Below, in pieces: positions 1 to 5,947 of a stretch of 7,560 bases of DNA. The notes beneath the pieces were generated by a model. It worked only from the letters and a program-made list of their open reading frames with translations, was not told the origin of the DNA and searched no databases. The translations under genes and the position numbers were made by a program. Within the stretch, counting starts at the first letter, position 1. Every line of letters starts with the position of its first letter. The stretch comes from Hyphomicrobiales bacterium. Lineage in GTDB: Bacteria; Pseudomonadota; Alphaproteobacteria; Rhizobiales; Aestuariivirgaceae. Location: positions 1-7,560 of the forward strand of contig JAMOMM010000427.1 of NCBI GenBank assembly GCA_027067085.1, given 5' to 3'.

Positions 1-637
1 CCTCACCCTAACGGGCATTGGCGAAATGCGTGCAACACCAGACATGGCTATCATTCAAATTGGCGTTGTACGCCAAGCAAACACCGCGCGCAAAGCTGTG
101 ACCCTTAACAATATTGCGATGCAAAAAATTGTTGATATTGTTACCAAAGCAGGTATTGAAAACAAAGACATCCAAACCTCAAATTTTTCCGTACAACCAA
201 AGTACCTTTATCCAGCACGAACAAAAACCGCCCCACAAAAACCACCAAGAATTATCGGGTATACTGTTTCCAACAATTTAGCTATCACCGTCCGCAACCT
301 CCCAAAACTTGGAAAAATTCTTGACCAAGTTGTCTCTGCTGGCGCCAATAATATTGGCAGTATCAGATTTTCTATTCAGAACCTTGAACCATTAAAAAAC
401 GCGGCTCGACGCACCGCCATGCACAACGCCATCGCCAAGGCAAAATTATATGCAAATGAAGCAGGCTTCATTTTGGGGCCGATAAAATCGGTCAATGAAA
501 TTAACAGCCAGCGCGGACCACGCCCAGTCTATGCTCAAGCAGTGGCTCGAGCCTCGTACAAACAAGCATCGGTTCCCATCGCCCAAGGCCAACAATCCAT
601 TCAAATCCAAATCAATGTTGTCTGGGAAATTAAATAA
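1..637 (+). CDS. SIMPL-domain (DUF541) periplasmic protein, BP26/OMP28-like, 5'-truncated by window edge
   Basis: This is the C-terminal 211 codons of a SIMPL-domain protein. The reading frame is open from base 2 and continues across the first ATG at 26: the residues before it (L-T-L-T-G-I-G-E) are the usual start of the SIMPL domain, so the real start, and presumably a signal peptide, lies off the window. Visible family features are the opening 'TGIGE.RATPDMA' strand, a central 'PRIIGYTVSNNLAITVRNL' segment, 'AGANNIGSIRFSI', an alanine- and lysine-rich helix ('ARRTAMHNAIAKAKLYANEAG') and a final beta strand ending 'VVWEIK'. Relatives include Brucella BP26/OMP28, which are exported and assemble into oligomers; the biochemical role is poorly defined. 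It stands 184 bases upstream of fpr on the same strand and is probably a separate unit, although no clear terminator is seen after it. Confidence 0.88.
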   Translation, partial: LTLTGIGEMRATPDMAIIQIGVVRQANTARKAVTLNNIAMQKIVDIVTKAGIENKDIQTSNFSVQPKYLYPARTKTAPQKPPRIIGYTVSNNLAITVRNLPKLGKILDQVVSAGANNIGSIRFSIQNLEPLKNAARRTAMHNAIAKAKLYANEAGFILGPIKSVNEINSQRGPRPVYAQAVARASYKQASVPIAQGQQSIQIQINVVWEIK

Positions 638-717
638 GCGCGATTTCATCTGCTCGGCCTTGAAACGAAAACATCACAAAACAATTTAAAATTTGCGCAT
701 ATTGTGTCGCAGTTTTC

Positions 718-735
718 ATTTGACCTGCGTCAAAT
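718..735. promoter_or_regulatory. FNR/FixK-family binding site (anaerobox-like palindrome) upstream of fpr
   Basis: ATTTGACCTGCGTCAAAT has two perfect 7-base arms (718-724 and 729-735) around a 4-base centre. Its core fits TTGA-N6-TCAA, the recognition pattern of the CRP/FNR superfamily (FNR, FnrL, FixK). Its centre, 726.5, lies 29.5 bases before the first base of a TGnTAT-type extended -10 at 753-758. That is the spacing of a class II activated promoter with the site near -41.5. The only gene it can serve nearby is fpr. The match and spacing are seen directly; the identity of the regulator is inferred. Confidence 0.6.
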
Positions 736-752
736 TAGACAAATTGAATATA

Positions 753-761
753 TGTTATGCA
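753..761 (+). promoter_or_regulatory. Candidate extended -10 element of the fpr promoter
   Basis: TGTTATGCA contains the extended -10 pattern TG-n-TAT, with the hexamer TATGCA at 756-761 (only 3 of 6 consensus bases). No good -35 hexamer is spaced to it, which fits a promoter that depends on an activator at the palindrome 718-735. The start of transcription would be near 768, leaving a leader of about 54 bases before the fpr start codon. The call rests mainly on spacing. Confidence 0.4.
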
Positions 762-821
762 ACCTGCATCAGACAGGGCATATACACAAAAACTTATGTC
801 ACGAACTACGAGAGCCAATCC

Positions 822-1652
822 ATGAACATTCAATCAAATAACACTGCAGCAGCAAGTAAAAACGGCAAACCCAATCCATTTGCAGACAACATGCAAAAAG
901 TGACTTCGATTCACCATTGGAACGACCACTTGTTTTCATTTCGCCTAACCCGCCCGCAATCACTGCGCTTTCGTTCTGGTGAATTTGCCATGATTGGCCT
1001 GATGGGAGATGACGGCAAAGCAATATTGCGCGCTTATTCAATCGCCTCACCTTTTTGGGATGAAGAACTTGAGTTCTTTTCCATCAAAGTAAAAGACGGC
1101 CCACTAACATCACGCCTACAACACATCAAAGTTGGCGATGAAGTCATTTTAAAGCCAAAAGCAACAGGCACTTTGGTCAATGATGCTCTTATTCCTGGCA
1201 AAAGACTTTATCTTTTGGCCACAGGTACAGGCATCGCACCATTTGCCTCATTGATCCGTGATCCAGAAACTTATGAAAAGTTTGAAGAAGTAATTGTCAC
1301 CCACACCTGCCGCCATCTTTCTGATCTTGAGTATGGCAAAGATGTTGTTAAACGGACGATGAATGACCCACTTGTTGGTGAAGAAGCTGTACAAAAGCTC
1401 AAATACTATCCCACCACCACACAAGAAACTTCCGAACATGAAGGCCGTATCACCGACTTAATAAACAGCGGCAAATTATTCGAAGATTTAAATCTTCCAC
1501 CACTTTCACCGCAAACAGACCGCATCATGATTTGCGGATCTATGCCATTTAACATTGATGTTAAAGAAATTTGTCTGGCCAACGGTTTTAAAGAGGGCTC
1601 AAACAGTCGCCCAGCAAGCTTTGTCCTCGAAAAGGCATTTGTTGGCGAATAA
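822..1652 (+). CDS. fpr: Ferredoxin/flavodoxin-NADP(+) reductase (bacterial FPR type)
   Basis: This FAD enzyme of 276 residues moves electrons between NADP(H) and ferredoxin or flavodoxin in the cytoplasm. The FAD-binding beta barrel holds R-A-Y-S at residues 70-73, followed by 'IASPFWDEELEFFSIKV', a block typical of bacterial FPRs. The NADP-binding half begins with A-T-G-T-G-I-A-P-F (133-141) and has the late 'ICGSM' motif. The protein ends A-F-V-G-E: an alanine plus short tail replaces the terminal tyrosine of plant-type enzymes, as known for Rhodobacter-type FPRs. The ATG at 822 was chosen because the frame upstream, open to a TTG at 693, is cysteine-rich, unlike the family, and would cover the promoter and FNR-type site. 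The ribosome binding site is weak (GAGAG just upstream). The N-terminal stretch of about 25 residues before 'VTSIHHW' is variable in the family, so a start at the internal ATG (891) cannot be excluded. Regulation by an FNR/FixK-type protein is inferred from 718-735. Confidence 0.95.
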   Translation: MNIQSNNTAAASKNGKPNPFADNMQKVTSIHHWNDHLFSFRLTRPQSLRFRSGEFAMIGLMGDDGKAILRAYSIASPFWDEELEFFSIKVKDGPLTSRLQHIKVGDEVILKPKATGTLVNDALIPGKRLYLLATGTGIAPFASLIRDPETYEKFEEVIVTHTCRHLSDLEYGKDVVKRTMNDPLVGEEAVQKLKYYPTTTQETSEHEGRITDLINSGKLFEDLNLPPLSPQTDRIMICGSMPFNIDVKEICLANGFKEGSNSRPASFVLEKAFVGE

Positions 1653-1684
1653 TCAAACACTTAGGGCAGGTTTTGTTATCAGAA

Positions 1685-1704
1685 AAACCTCATTAAAGAG
1701 GTTT
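1685..1704. other. Short hairpin downstream of fpr
   Basis: AAACCTC (1685-1691) and GAGGTTT (1698-1704) form a perfect 7-bp stem with a 6-base loop, 32 bases after the fpr stop. No T-run follows on the + strand. On the - strand the stem runs into five T's, but no - strand gene is near enough to need a terminator there. It may protect the fpr 3' end or be part of a composite terminator; the role is uncertain. Confidence 0.45.
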
Positions 1705-1734
1705 GACATCTCAAAAATTTAAGGCGACTAAAAT
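1703..1734 (+). promoter_or_regulatory. Possible typA promoter (perfect -35, over-long spacer)
   Basis: TTGACA (1703-1708) is a perfect -35 hexamer and TAAAAT (1729-1734) matches the -10 consensus in 5 of 6 bases. The spacer is 20 bases, however, against a usual 16-18, so the pair may be fortuitous or weak without help. If used, transcription would start near 1741 and the typA leader would be about 60 bases, beginning just before the hairpin segments at 1745-1792. Confidence 0.35.
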
Positions 1735-1748
1735 GACGCCTTTTATTT
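1721..1748 (+). terminator. Probable rho-independent terminator of fpr
   Basis: AAGGCG (1721-1726) pairs with CGCCTT (1737-1742) around a 10-base loop, and the stem runs into TTTTATTT. The stem is only 6 bp, so termination may be partial. It lies 69 bases after the fpr stop codon. The CGCC arm can instead pair with GGCG at 1749-1752, linking it to the structures in front of typA. Confidence 0.5.
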
Positions 1749-1792
1749 GGCGGATTATGTGCTAAACAACGCCAAATTTTTCATTATTTGGC
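1745..1792 (+). promoter_or_regulatory. typA leader with mutually exclusive hairpins
   Basis: Three segments share one pairing code: ATTTGGCG (1745-1752), CGCCAAAT (1770-1777) and ATTTGGC (1786-1792). The middle one can pair with the first (8 bp, 17-base loop, followed by a T-run through 1781, so terminator-like) or with the last (7 bp, 8-base loop), but not both. The second alternative puts a hairpin 10-16 bases before the typA ATG, where the ribosome would bind. The complementarity is seen directly; a regulatory role is inference. Confidence 0.4.
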
Positions 1793-1801
1793 ATTACTCT
1801 T

Positions 1802-3640
1802 ATGAACTTACGTAATATCGCCATCATCGCACACGTCGATCATGGTAAAACAACTCTTATTGACTGTCTTTTGCAACAAGCGGGCATGTTTCGTGAAAAC
1901 GAAAAAGTGGCTGAACGCGCCATGGATTCAAATGACCTAGAGCGCGAGCGTGGCATTACAATTCTTGCCAAAGTGACCTCAATGGAATGGCAAGACAACA
2001 CCATCAATATTGTGGACACACCTGGTCACGCCGATTTTGGTGGTGAAGTCGAACGTATCTTGCATATGGTTGATGGCGCAATCCTTTTGGTTGATGCTGC
2101 TGAAGGCCCAATGCCTCAAACAAAATTCGTATTAGCAAAAGCATTAGAAATTGGCCTAAAGCCAATTGTTGCAATTAACAAAATTGATAAAAACGATGAA
2201 CGCCACGAAGAAGTCGTCAACGAGGTTTTTGACCTATTTGCCGCTCTTGATGCAACCGATGAGCAGCTTGACTTTCCGATCATTTACGGTTCGGCCAAAA
2301 ATGGTTGGATGGCCAATGAACCAGACGGCCCACAAGACAACATGGACCCGTTGTTTGACATCGTCATGAAACACACTCCAGAACCTGTTGTAGAAGAAGG
2401 TTCGTTCCGCTTGCTTGCAACGACCATTGAAGCCAACCCATTTTTGGGCCGCTTACTGACAGGTCGCATTGCTTCTGGCATCGTGAAAATCAATCAACAA
2501 ATCAAAGGCATTTCTGTTGATGGCAAAGAAGTCGAACGCGGACGTGTCACCAAAATTTTAAAATTTAAAGGCTTAGAACGCCTCCATGTAGACACAGCCC
2601 AAGCAGGCGACATTGTTTCAATTGCAGGCTTATCAAAAACCACCGTTGCTGACACAATTTGTGCCATGGATGTTACCGAGGCAATCGAAGCACGCCCGAT
2701 TGATCCACCAACCCTTTCAATGAACTTCCGCATCAATGACGGGCCCTATGCTGGCCAAGAAGGCGACAAAGTTCAAAGCCGTGTTATCCGCGAACGCCTA
2801 ACCAAAGAAGCTGAAGGCAATGTTGCGTTACAAATTCGCGACATTCCTGGCCAAGCTGATACATTTGAAGTGTCTGGCCGCGGTGAATTGCAATTAGCCA
2901 TTTTGATTGAAACCATGCGCCGCGAAGGTTTTGAGCTTACCGTTGCACGTCCCCGCGTTGTCATGCAGATCGATAAAGAAACTGGCGAGAAGCTTGAACC
3001 CATCGAAGAAGTAACCATCGATGTGGACGAAGAATACTCAGGCGCTGTAGTCGAAAAACTTAGCCAACGCAAAGCCAAGTTGATCGACATGCGCCCATCA
3101 GGTGTTGGTCGCCAACGCCTCATGTTTGAAGCACCAACCCGCGGCCTAATTGGTTATAACTCTGAACTGATGTCAGACACGCGCGGCACCGCGATTATGA
3201 ACCGCGTATTTGATGCCTATAAACCTTACTCTGGCGCCATTGCCATGCGTCACACAGGCGTATTGATTTCAAACGGCCTTGGTAAAGCAGTTGCCTTTGC
3301 TTTGTGGAATTTGGAAGATCGTGGCCCGATGTTTATTTCACCGGGTGAAAAAGTCTACCCTGGCATGATAATTGGCGAGCATTCACGCGGCCAAGATTTG
3401 GAAGTTAACGTCCTTAAAGGCAAACAACTAACCAACATGCGCGCTTCAGGTAAAGATGATGCGGTGGCACTCACCACACCTATTCCAATCACCTTGGAAA
3501 AAGCCTTGGCTTATATTTCTGATGAAGAAGTGGTGGAAATCACGCCTGAATCAATTCGTTTACGTAAAGCTATTTTAGATACCCATGAACGCAAGCGCGC
3601 ATCACGGGCCAAAAAAGCTGATGCCGAAGCTGAACTTTAA
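1802..3640 (+). CDS. typA: Ribosome-associated translational GTPase TypA/BipA
   Basis: TypA/BipA is an EF-G-like GTPase that binds the 70S ribosome and is linked in other bacteria to 50S assembly, low-temperature growth and stress. The 612 residues match the usual full length. The GTPase domain has H-V-D-H-G-K-T-T (11-18, P-loop), E-R-G-I-T-I (49-54, switch I), D-T-P-G-H (72-76), N-K-I-D (126-129) and S-A-K (164-166). It is followed by a beta-barrel domain (about 200-290), EF-G-like domains ('GRGELQLAILIETMRREGFEL' is typical) and the TypA-specific C-terminal domain ('GLIGYNSELMSDTRGTAIMNRVF'). The ATG at 1802 gives the canonical start 'MNLRNIAIIAHVDHGKTT'. No good Shine-Dalgarno sequence precedes it, which makes the leader structure at 1745-1792 more notable. 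It appears to be a separate transcription unit, with ppa 109 bases downstream. No missing motif or frameshift is seen. Confidence 0.98.
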   Translation: MNLRNIAIIAHVDHGKTTLIDCLLQQAGMFRENEKVAERAMDSNDLERERGITILAKVTSMEWQDNTINIVDTPGHADFGGEVERILHMVDGAILLVDAAEGPMPQTKFVLAKALEIGLKPIVAINKIDKNDERHEEVVNEVFDLFAALDATDEQLDFPIIYGSAKNGWMANEPDGPQDNMDPLFDIVMKHTPEPVVEEGSFRLLATTIEANPFLGRLLTGRIASGIVKINQQIKGISVDGKEVERGRVTKILKFKGLERLHVDTAQAGDIVSIAGLSKTTVADTICAMDVTEAIEARPIDPPTLSMNFRINDGPYAGQEGDKVQSRVIRERLTKEAEGNVALQIRDIPGQADTFEVSGRGELQLAILIETMRREGFELTVARPRVVMQIDKETGEKLEPIEEVTIDVDEEYSGAVVEKLSQRKAKLIDMRPSGVGRQRLMFEAPTRGLIGYNSELMSDTRGTAIMNRVFDAYKPYSGAIAMRHTGVLISNGLGKAVAFALWNLEDRGPMFISPGEKVYPGMIIGEHSRGQDLEVNVLKGKQLTNMRASGKDDAVALTTPIPITLEKALAYISDEEVVEITPESIRLRKAILDTHERKRASRAKKADAEAEL

Positions 3641-3653
3641 GCGCCACATATAT

Positions 3654-3673
3654 GCATAATACGATGGCATAAT
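3654..3673. repeat. Direct repeat of GCATAAT before ppa
   Basis: GCATAAT occurs at 3654-3660 and 3667-3673, a 13-base period; the second copy lies in the left arm of the adjacent inverted repeat and its complement in the right arm. The repeat is short and AT-rich, so chance is possible, but three related heptamers within about 50 bases could be protein contact sites. Confidence 0.35.
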
Positions 3674-3705
3674 TGACCAAACATACAAATTCAATTATGC
3701 CATCG
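3662..3705. repeat. Perfect 15-bp inverted repeat between typA and ppa
   Basis: CGATGGCATAATTGA (3662-3676) and its exact reverse complement (3691-3705) enclose a 14-base spacer. As RNA it gives a stable uninterrupted stem, but no T-run follows on either strand, so it is not a standard intrinsic terminator. It begins 21 bases after the typA stop and ends 44 bases before the ppa start. A TTGACC (3673-3678) with a weak TATGCC (3696-3701) 17 bases later sits inside it, so it could overlap the ppa promoter. Possible roles are an mRNA 3' stabiliser for typA, an operator, or a dispersed genomic repeat. Confidence 0.8.
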
Positions 3706-3749
3706 CTATTAAATTCCATAACGGTCAGACACAACAGAACGGAAAACCA

Positions 3750-4280
3750 ATGCGTATTGATGCAATCCCTCTGGGTAAAAACCCGCCTAAAGAAATCAAT
3801 GTTATTGTTGAAGTACCCGTTGGCGGCGAGCCAATTAAATATGAAATGGATAAAGAAGCAGGCACTCTCGTTGTCGATCGCTTTTTGCACACCTCCATGC
3901 GTTATCCGGGCAACTACGGCTTTATCCCTCACACTCTATCTGATGATGGAGATCCAACCGACGTACTGATTGTTTCTCAACGCCACATTGTGCCAGGCGC
4001 GATTATGGCTGTGCGTCCCGTTGGTGTTTTGAAAATGACCGACGAAGCAGGTGGTGATGAAAAAATCGTCGCCGTTCCAGCCAAGCACATCACCAAACGA
4101 TATAATGATGTCCACGATTATACCGATTTGCCCGACATTTTAGTACAGCAGATTGAACATTTTTTCACCCACTACAAAGACCTTGAAGAAGGCAAGTGGG
4201 CAAAGACAGACGGCTGGGGCGATGCAGCCGAAGCTGAACGTTTGATTGTAGAAGCCATCGAACGCGCTAAAAACGCATAA
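3750..4280 (+). CDS. ppa: Inorganic pyrophosphatase, family I
   Basis: This soluble cytoplasmic enzyme hydrolyses pyrophosphate to two phosphates, pulling biosynthetic reactions forward; it needs Mg2+. The 176 residues fit the bacterial family I size (E. coli has 175). The signature D-G-D-P-T-D-V is at residues 66-72, with metal-binding D66, D68 and D71. Other expected active-site residues are E21, K30, R44, Y56, D98, D103, K105, Y142 and K143, each one position beyond its E. coli counterpart. The ATG at 3750 gives the family's standard N-terminus 'MRIDAIPLGK', and a GGA at 3741-3743 with 6-base spacing serves as a weak ribosome binding site. A strong terminator follows at 4311-4362, so ppa ends its own unit. 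Nothing is missing or unusual. Confidence 0.98.
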   Translation: MRIDAIPLGKNPPKEINVIVEVPVGGEPIKYEMDKEAGTLVVDRFLHTSMRYPGNYGFIPHTLSDDGDPTDVLIVSQRHIVPGAIMAVRPVGVLKMTDEAGGDEKIVAVPAKHITKRYNDVHDYTDLPDILVQQIEHFFTHYKDLEEGKWAKTDGWGDAAEAERLIVEAIERAKNA

Positions 4281-4308
4281 ATTTTCATTCTACGAAAAAC
4301 TCCTTTTT

Positions 4309-4336
4309 TTGACGCCTTGTTCTGGTAAGGTAACCT
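4309..4336 (+). promoter_or_regulatory. Weak candidate promoter inside the ppa terminator, for the polyketide operon
   Basis: TTGACG (4309-4314) matches the -35 consensus in 5 of 6 bases and TAACCT (4331-4336) matches -10 in 3 of 6, with a 16-base spacer. Transcription starting near 4343 would lack the left arm of the terminator stem and so escape it. The -10 is poor. The alternative is that the synthase gene is read only by leakage through the terminator. Confidence 0.22.
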
Positions 4337-4362
4337 TTCGCAGAACGGGGCGTTTTGTTTTT
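4311..4362 (+). terminator. Strong rho-independent terminator after ppa
   Basis: The left arm (4311-4324, GACGCCTTGTTCTG) pairs along its whole length with the right arm (4341-4354, CAGAACGGGGCGTT) as a 14-bp RNA stem, counting three G-U pairs. A smaller inner stem AAGG/CCTT (4327-4330 and 4334-4337) is possible in the loop. The stem runs into TTTTGTTTTT (4353-4362). On the - strand the stem is followed by A's, so it works only for + strand transcription. It begins 30 bases after the ppa stop and ends 15 bases before the next start codon. Confidence 0.85.
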
Positions 4363-4377
4363 AAAAGAAGTAGATAT

Positions 4378-5436
4378 ATGAGCCTTGAGCCAAACCGCGC
4401 AAATTTGCTCGCGCTGACCACCGCCAACCCTCGCTATGTTTTTAAGCAAGAAGATGTTCTAAAATCTGCAGAACGTATTTTTGCCGATCGCTCGTTGGCC
4501 CTGTCTAAACTCAGCGCAATCTTTAAAAATACAGGCATTAACCAGCGCCATTCCGCCCGCCCAATTGAGTGGTTTGACAAAGAGCGAGGTTGGGCCGAAC
4601 GCAATGCCGCTTTTATTGAAACTGCCGAAGAACTTTTCATTGAAGTGGCCACCAGCGCCTTAAAACAAGCCAATTTAGAACCTGCGCAAATTGATACTAT
4701 CGTGACGATTTCCTCAACAGGCATCGCCACTCCCACCATTGAGGCGCGCGCCATGGCAAAAATGGGGTTTAAAGAAAACACCCACCGCGTTCCTGTGTTT
4801 GGACTTGGGTGCGCAGGTGGCGTGACCGGTCTTTCAATCGCCTCACGCCTTGCAGCCAGCAAACCAGATAGCAATTTACTGATTGTTGTAATCGAGCTTT
4901 GCACCTTGTCATTTATGGCCAATGAACGCACAAAATCCAACATTATCGCCACCGCCCTATTTGGCGATGGTGCCGCCGCCGCCGTTATTTCTGGTAGTTC
5001 AAAAAATGCCATCGGCATGTTTGAAGCAACAGGCCAACACACATGGGCCAATACCTTAGATATTATGGGCTGGCGCGTTGAAGACAACGGCATGGGTGCG
5101 GTGTTTGATCGCTCTATTCCAGATCTTGTTCGCGAACGCCTAGGCGATGCGCTTGATGGTTTCTTAAACGAGAACAACCTAACGCGCAGTGATCTTGATA
5201 AATTCAACTTTCATCCTGGCGGCACAAAGGTTTTACAAGCCCTTGAAGAAACTTTTGAGTTGGGGCAAGGCTACCTTGAACCTGAACGCAAAGTCCTTGC
5301 CGCCAATGGTAATATGTCCGCGCCCACCGTGATGTTTGTCCTTAAAGAAAACATAGCTCAAGGCCTCAATGGCCGCACCTTAATCTCGGCCCTAGGCCCG
5401 GGATTTTCCTCCAGTTTTATAACGCTGGTTTCTTAA
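4378..5436 (+). CDS. Type III polyketide synthase (chalcone synthase-like, probable alkylpyrone synthase)
   Basis: This is a homodimeric-type ketosynthase of 352 residues, the usual size for bacterial type III polyketide synthases. Enzymes of this family load an acyl-CoA starter on a cysteine, extend it with malonyl-CoA and cyclise the product. The catalytic triad is complete: C145 in 'GLGCAGGVTGL', H279 in 'NFHPGGTKVL' and N310 in 'AANGNMSAPTVMFVL'. The C-terminal 'ALGPGFSSSF' is the family's GxGPG-type loop. The ATG at 4378 is preceded by an AAGAAG at 4365-4370; an in-frame TTG at 4309 would add 23 basic, unrelated residues read through the ppa terminator. The methyltransferase gene starts 16 bases after its stop, giving a two-gene operon like Bacillus bpsA-bpsB, where alkylpyrones are made and O-methylated. 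Starter length and ring type cannot be read from sequence alone; a resorcinol product or another acyl-derived polyketide is possible. Confidence 0.93.
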   Translation: MSLEPNRANLLALTTANPRYVFKQEDVLKSAERIFADRSLALSKLSAIFKNTGINQRHSARPIEWFDKERGWAERNAAFIETAEELFIEVATSALKQANLEPAQIDTIVTISSTGIATPTIEARAMAKMGFKENTHRVPVFGLGCAGGVTGLSIASRLAASKPDSNLLIVVIELCTLSFMANERTKSNIIATALFGDGAAAAVISGSSKNAIGMFEATGQHTWANTLDIMGWRVEDNGMGAVFDRSIPDLVRERLGDALDGFLNENNLTRSDLDKFNFHPGGTKVLQALEETFELGQGYLEPERKVLAANGNMSAPTVMFVLKENIAQGLNGRTLISALGPGFSSSFITLVS

Positions 5437-5440
5437 ATTC

Positions 5441-5446
5441 GGAGAG
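5441..5446 (+). promoter_or_regulatory. Strong ribosome binding site for the methyltransferase gene
   Basis: GGAGAG lies 6 bases before the ATG at 5453, inside the 16-base gap after the synthase stop. It is one of the best Shine-Dalgarno matches in the window and fixes the start codon. It allows efficient translation from the shared message. Confidence 0.7.
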
Positions 5447-5452
5447 ATTGAT

Positions 5453-5944
5453 ATGTGGGTCTATGCAATTTTAGCATTTGTAATTATCCAGCGCCTTGCT
5501 GAATTGGTCTATGCAAAATCAAATACCGAACGATTGTTAAAAATGGGCGGTCAAGAACACGAGGCTGCCCATTATTATCTCATCGTTGCCGTGCATGTAT
5601 TATGGATCGCCGCTCTTTTATGGTTCGCACCCAACCAGCCGATCAATATGATATTTCTTGGCCTCTACGCGGTTTTGCAAATTTTGCGGGTTTGGGTTTT
5701 CGCCAGTTTAGGACGGCGCTGGACAACCCGCATCATCATTGTACCAAATGAAACCCTGGTAATGCGTGGGCCGTACAAATACTTCCGTCATCCAAACTAT
5801 ATGGTGGTGATCGGTGAAATCGCCTGCTTGCCGCTTATCTTTGGCTTATGGGAAATCGCGCTGATCTTTTCGGTCTTAAACCTTGCTGCACTTTACATTC
5901 GCATCAACGCCGAAGAAGCTGTTTTAAAGCCACTTCGTAAATAG
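5453..5944 (+). CDS. Isoprenylcysteine carboxyl methyltransferase (ICMT)-like membrane methyltransferase, BpsB/YpbQ-like
   Basis: This integral membrane protein of 163 residues has hydrophobic segments at about 2-20, 41-59, 64-84 and a double span at about 118-148. The N-terminal pattern 'QRLAELVYAKSNTERLLKMGGQEHEAAHYY' resembles Bacillus YpbQ/BpsB. The C-terminal part carries the conserved G-P-Y-K-Y-F-R-H-P-N-Y (106-116) and R-I-N-A-E-E (150-155), which in ICMT-type enzymes help bind S-adenosylmethionine and the substrate. Bacteria have no prenylated CAAX proteins, and relatives next to type III polyketide synthases O-methylate the polyketide, so its likely substrate is the product of the upstream gene; this is inferred from context. 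It is probably co-transcribed with that gene. Its stop lies 3 bases from the folD stop on the opposite strand, with no terminator visible between. A lipid or small-molecule methyltransferase with another substrate is the alternative. Confidence 0.85.
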   Translation: MWVYAILAFVIIQRLAELVYAKSNTERLLKMGGQEHEAAHYYLIVAVHVLWIAALLWFAPNQPINMIFLGLYAVLQILRVWVFASLGRRWTTRIIIVPNETLVMRGPYKYFRHPNYMVVIGEIACLPLIFGLWEIALIFSVLNLAALYIRINAEEAVLKPLRK

Positions 5945-5947
5945 ATG

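Noticed and set aside
694..711. TGCG/CGCA hairpin with nearby T's as a terminator for the SIMPL gene
   Set aside because: The stem is only 4 bp and the T-run is broken; too weak to call.
693..821. N-terminal extension of fpr from a TTG at 693
   Set aside because: The extra 43 residues are cysteine-rich, lack family similarity and would span the FNR-type site and promoter; the ATG at 822 gives a normal length.
3570..3932. - strand open frame across the typA-ppa gap
   Set aside because: It overlaps the ends of two clear + strand genes and reads through the inverted repeat; the product has no recognisable domain.
4309..4377. N-terminal extension of the polyketide synthase from a TTG at 4309
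   Set aside because: It would translate the ppa terminator and add basic residues not seen in the family; the ATG at 4378 has a plausible ribosome binding site.
4434..5207. Long - strand open frame (257 residues) opposite the polyketide synthase
   Set aside because: It lies entirely in the antisense of a gene with intact catalytic motifs, and its translation is low in recognisable structure, with no domain; it is a shadow frame.
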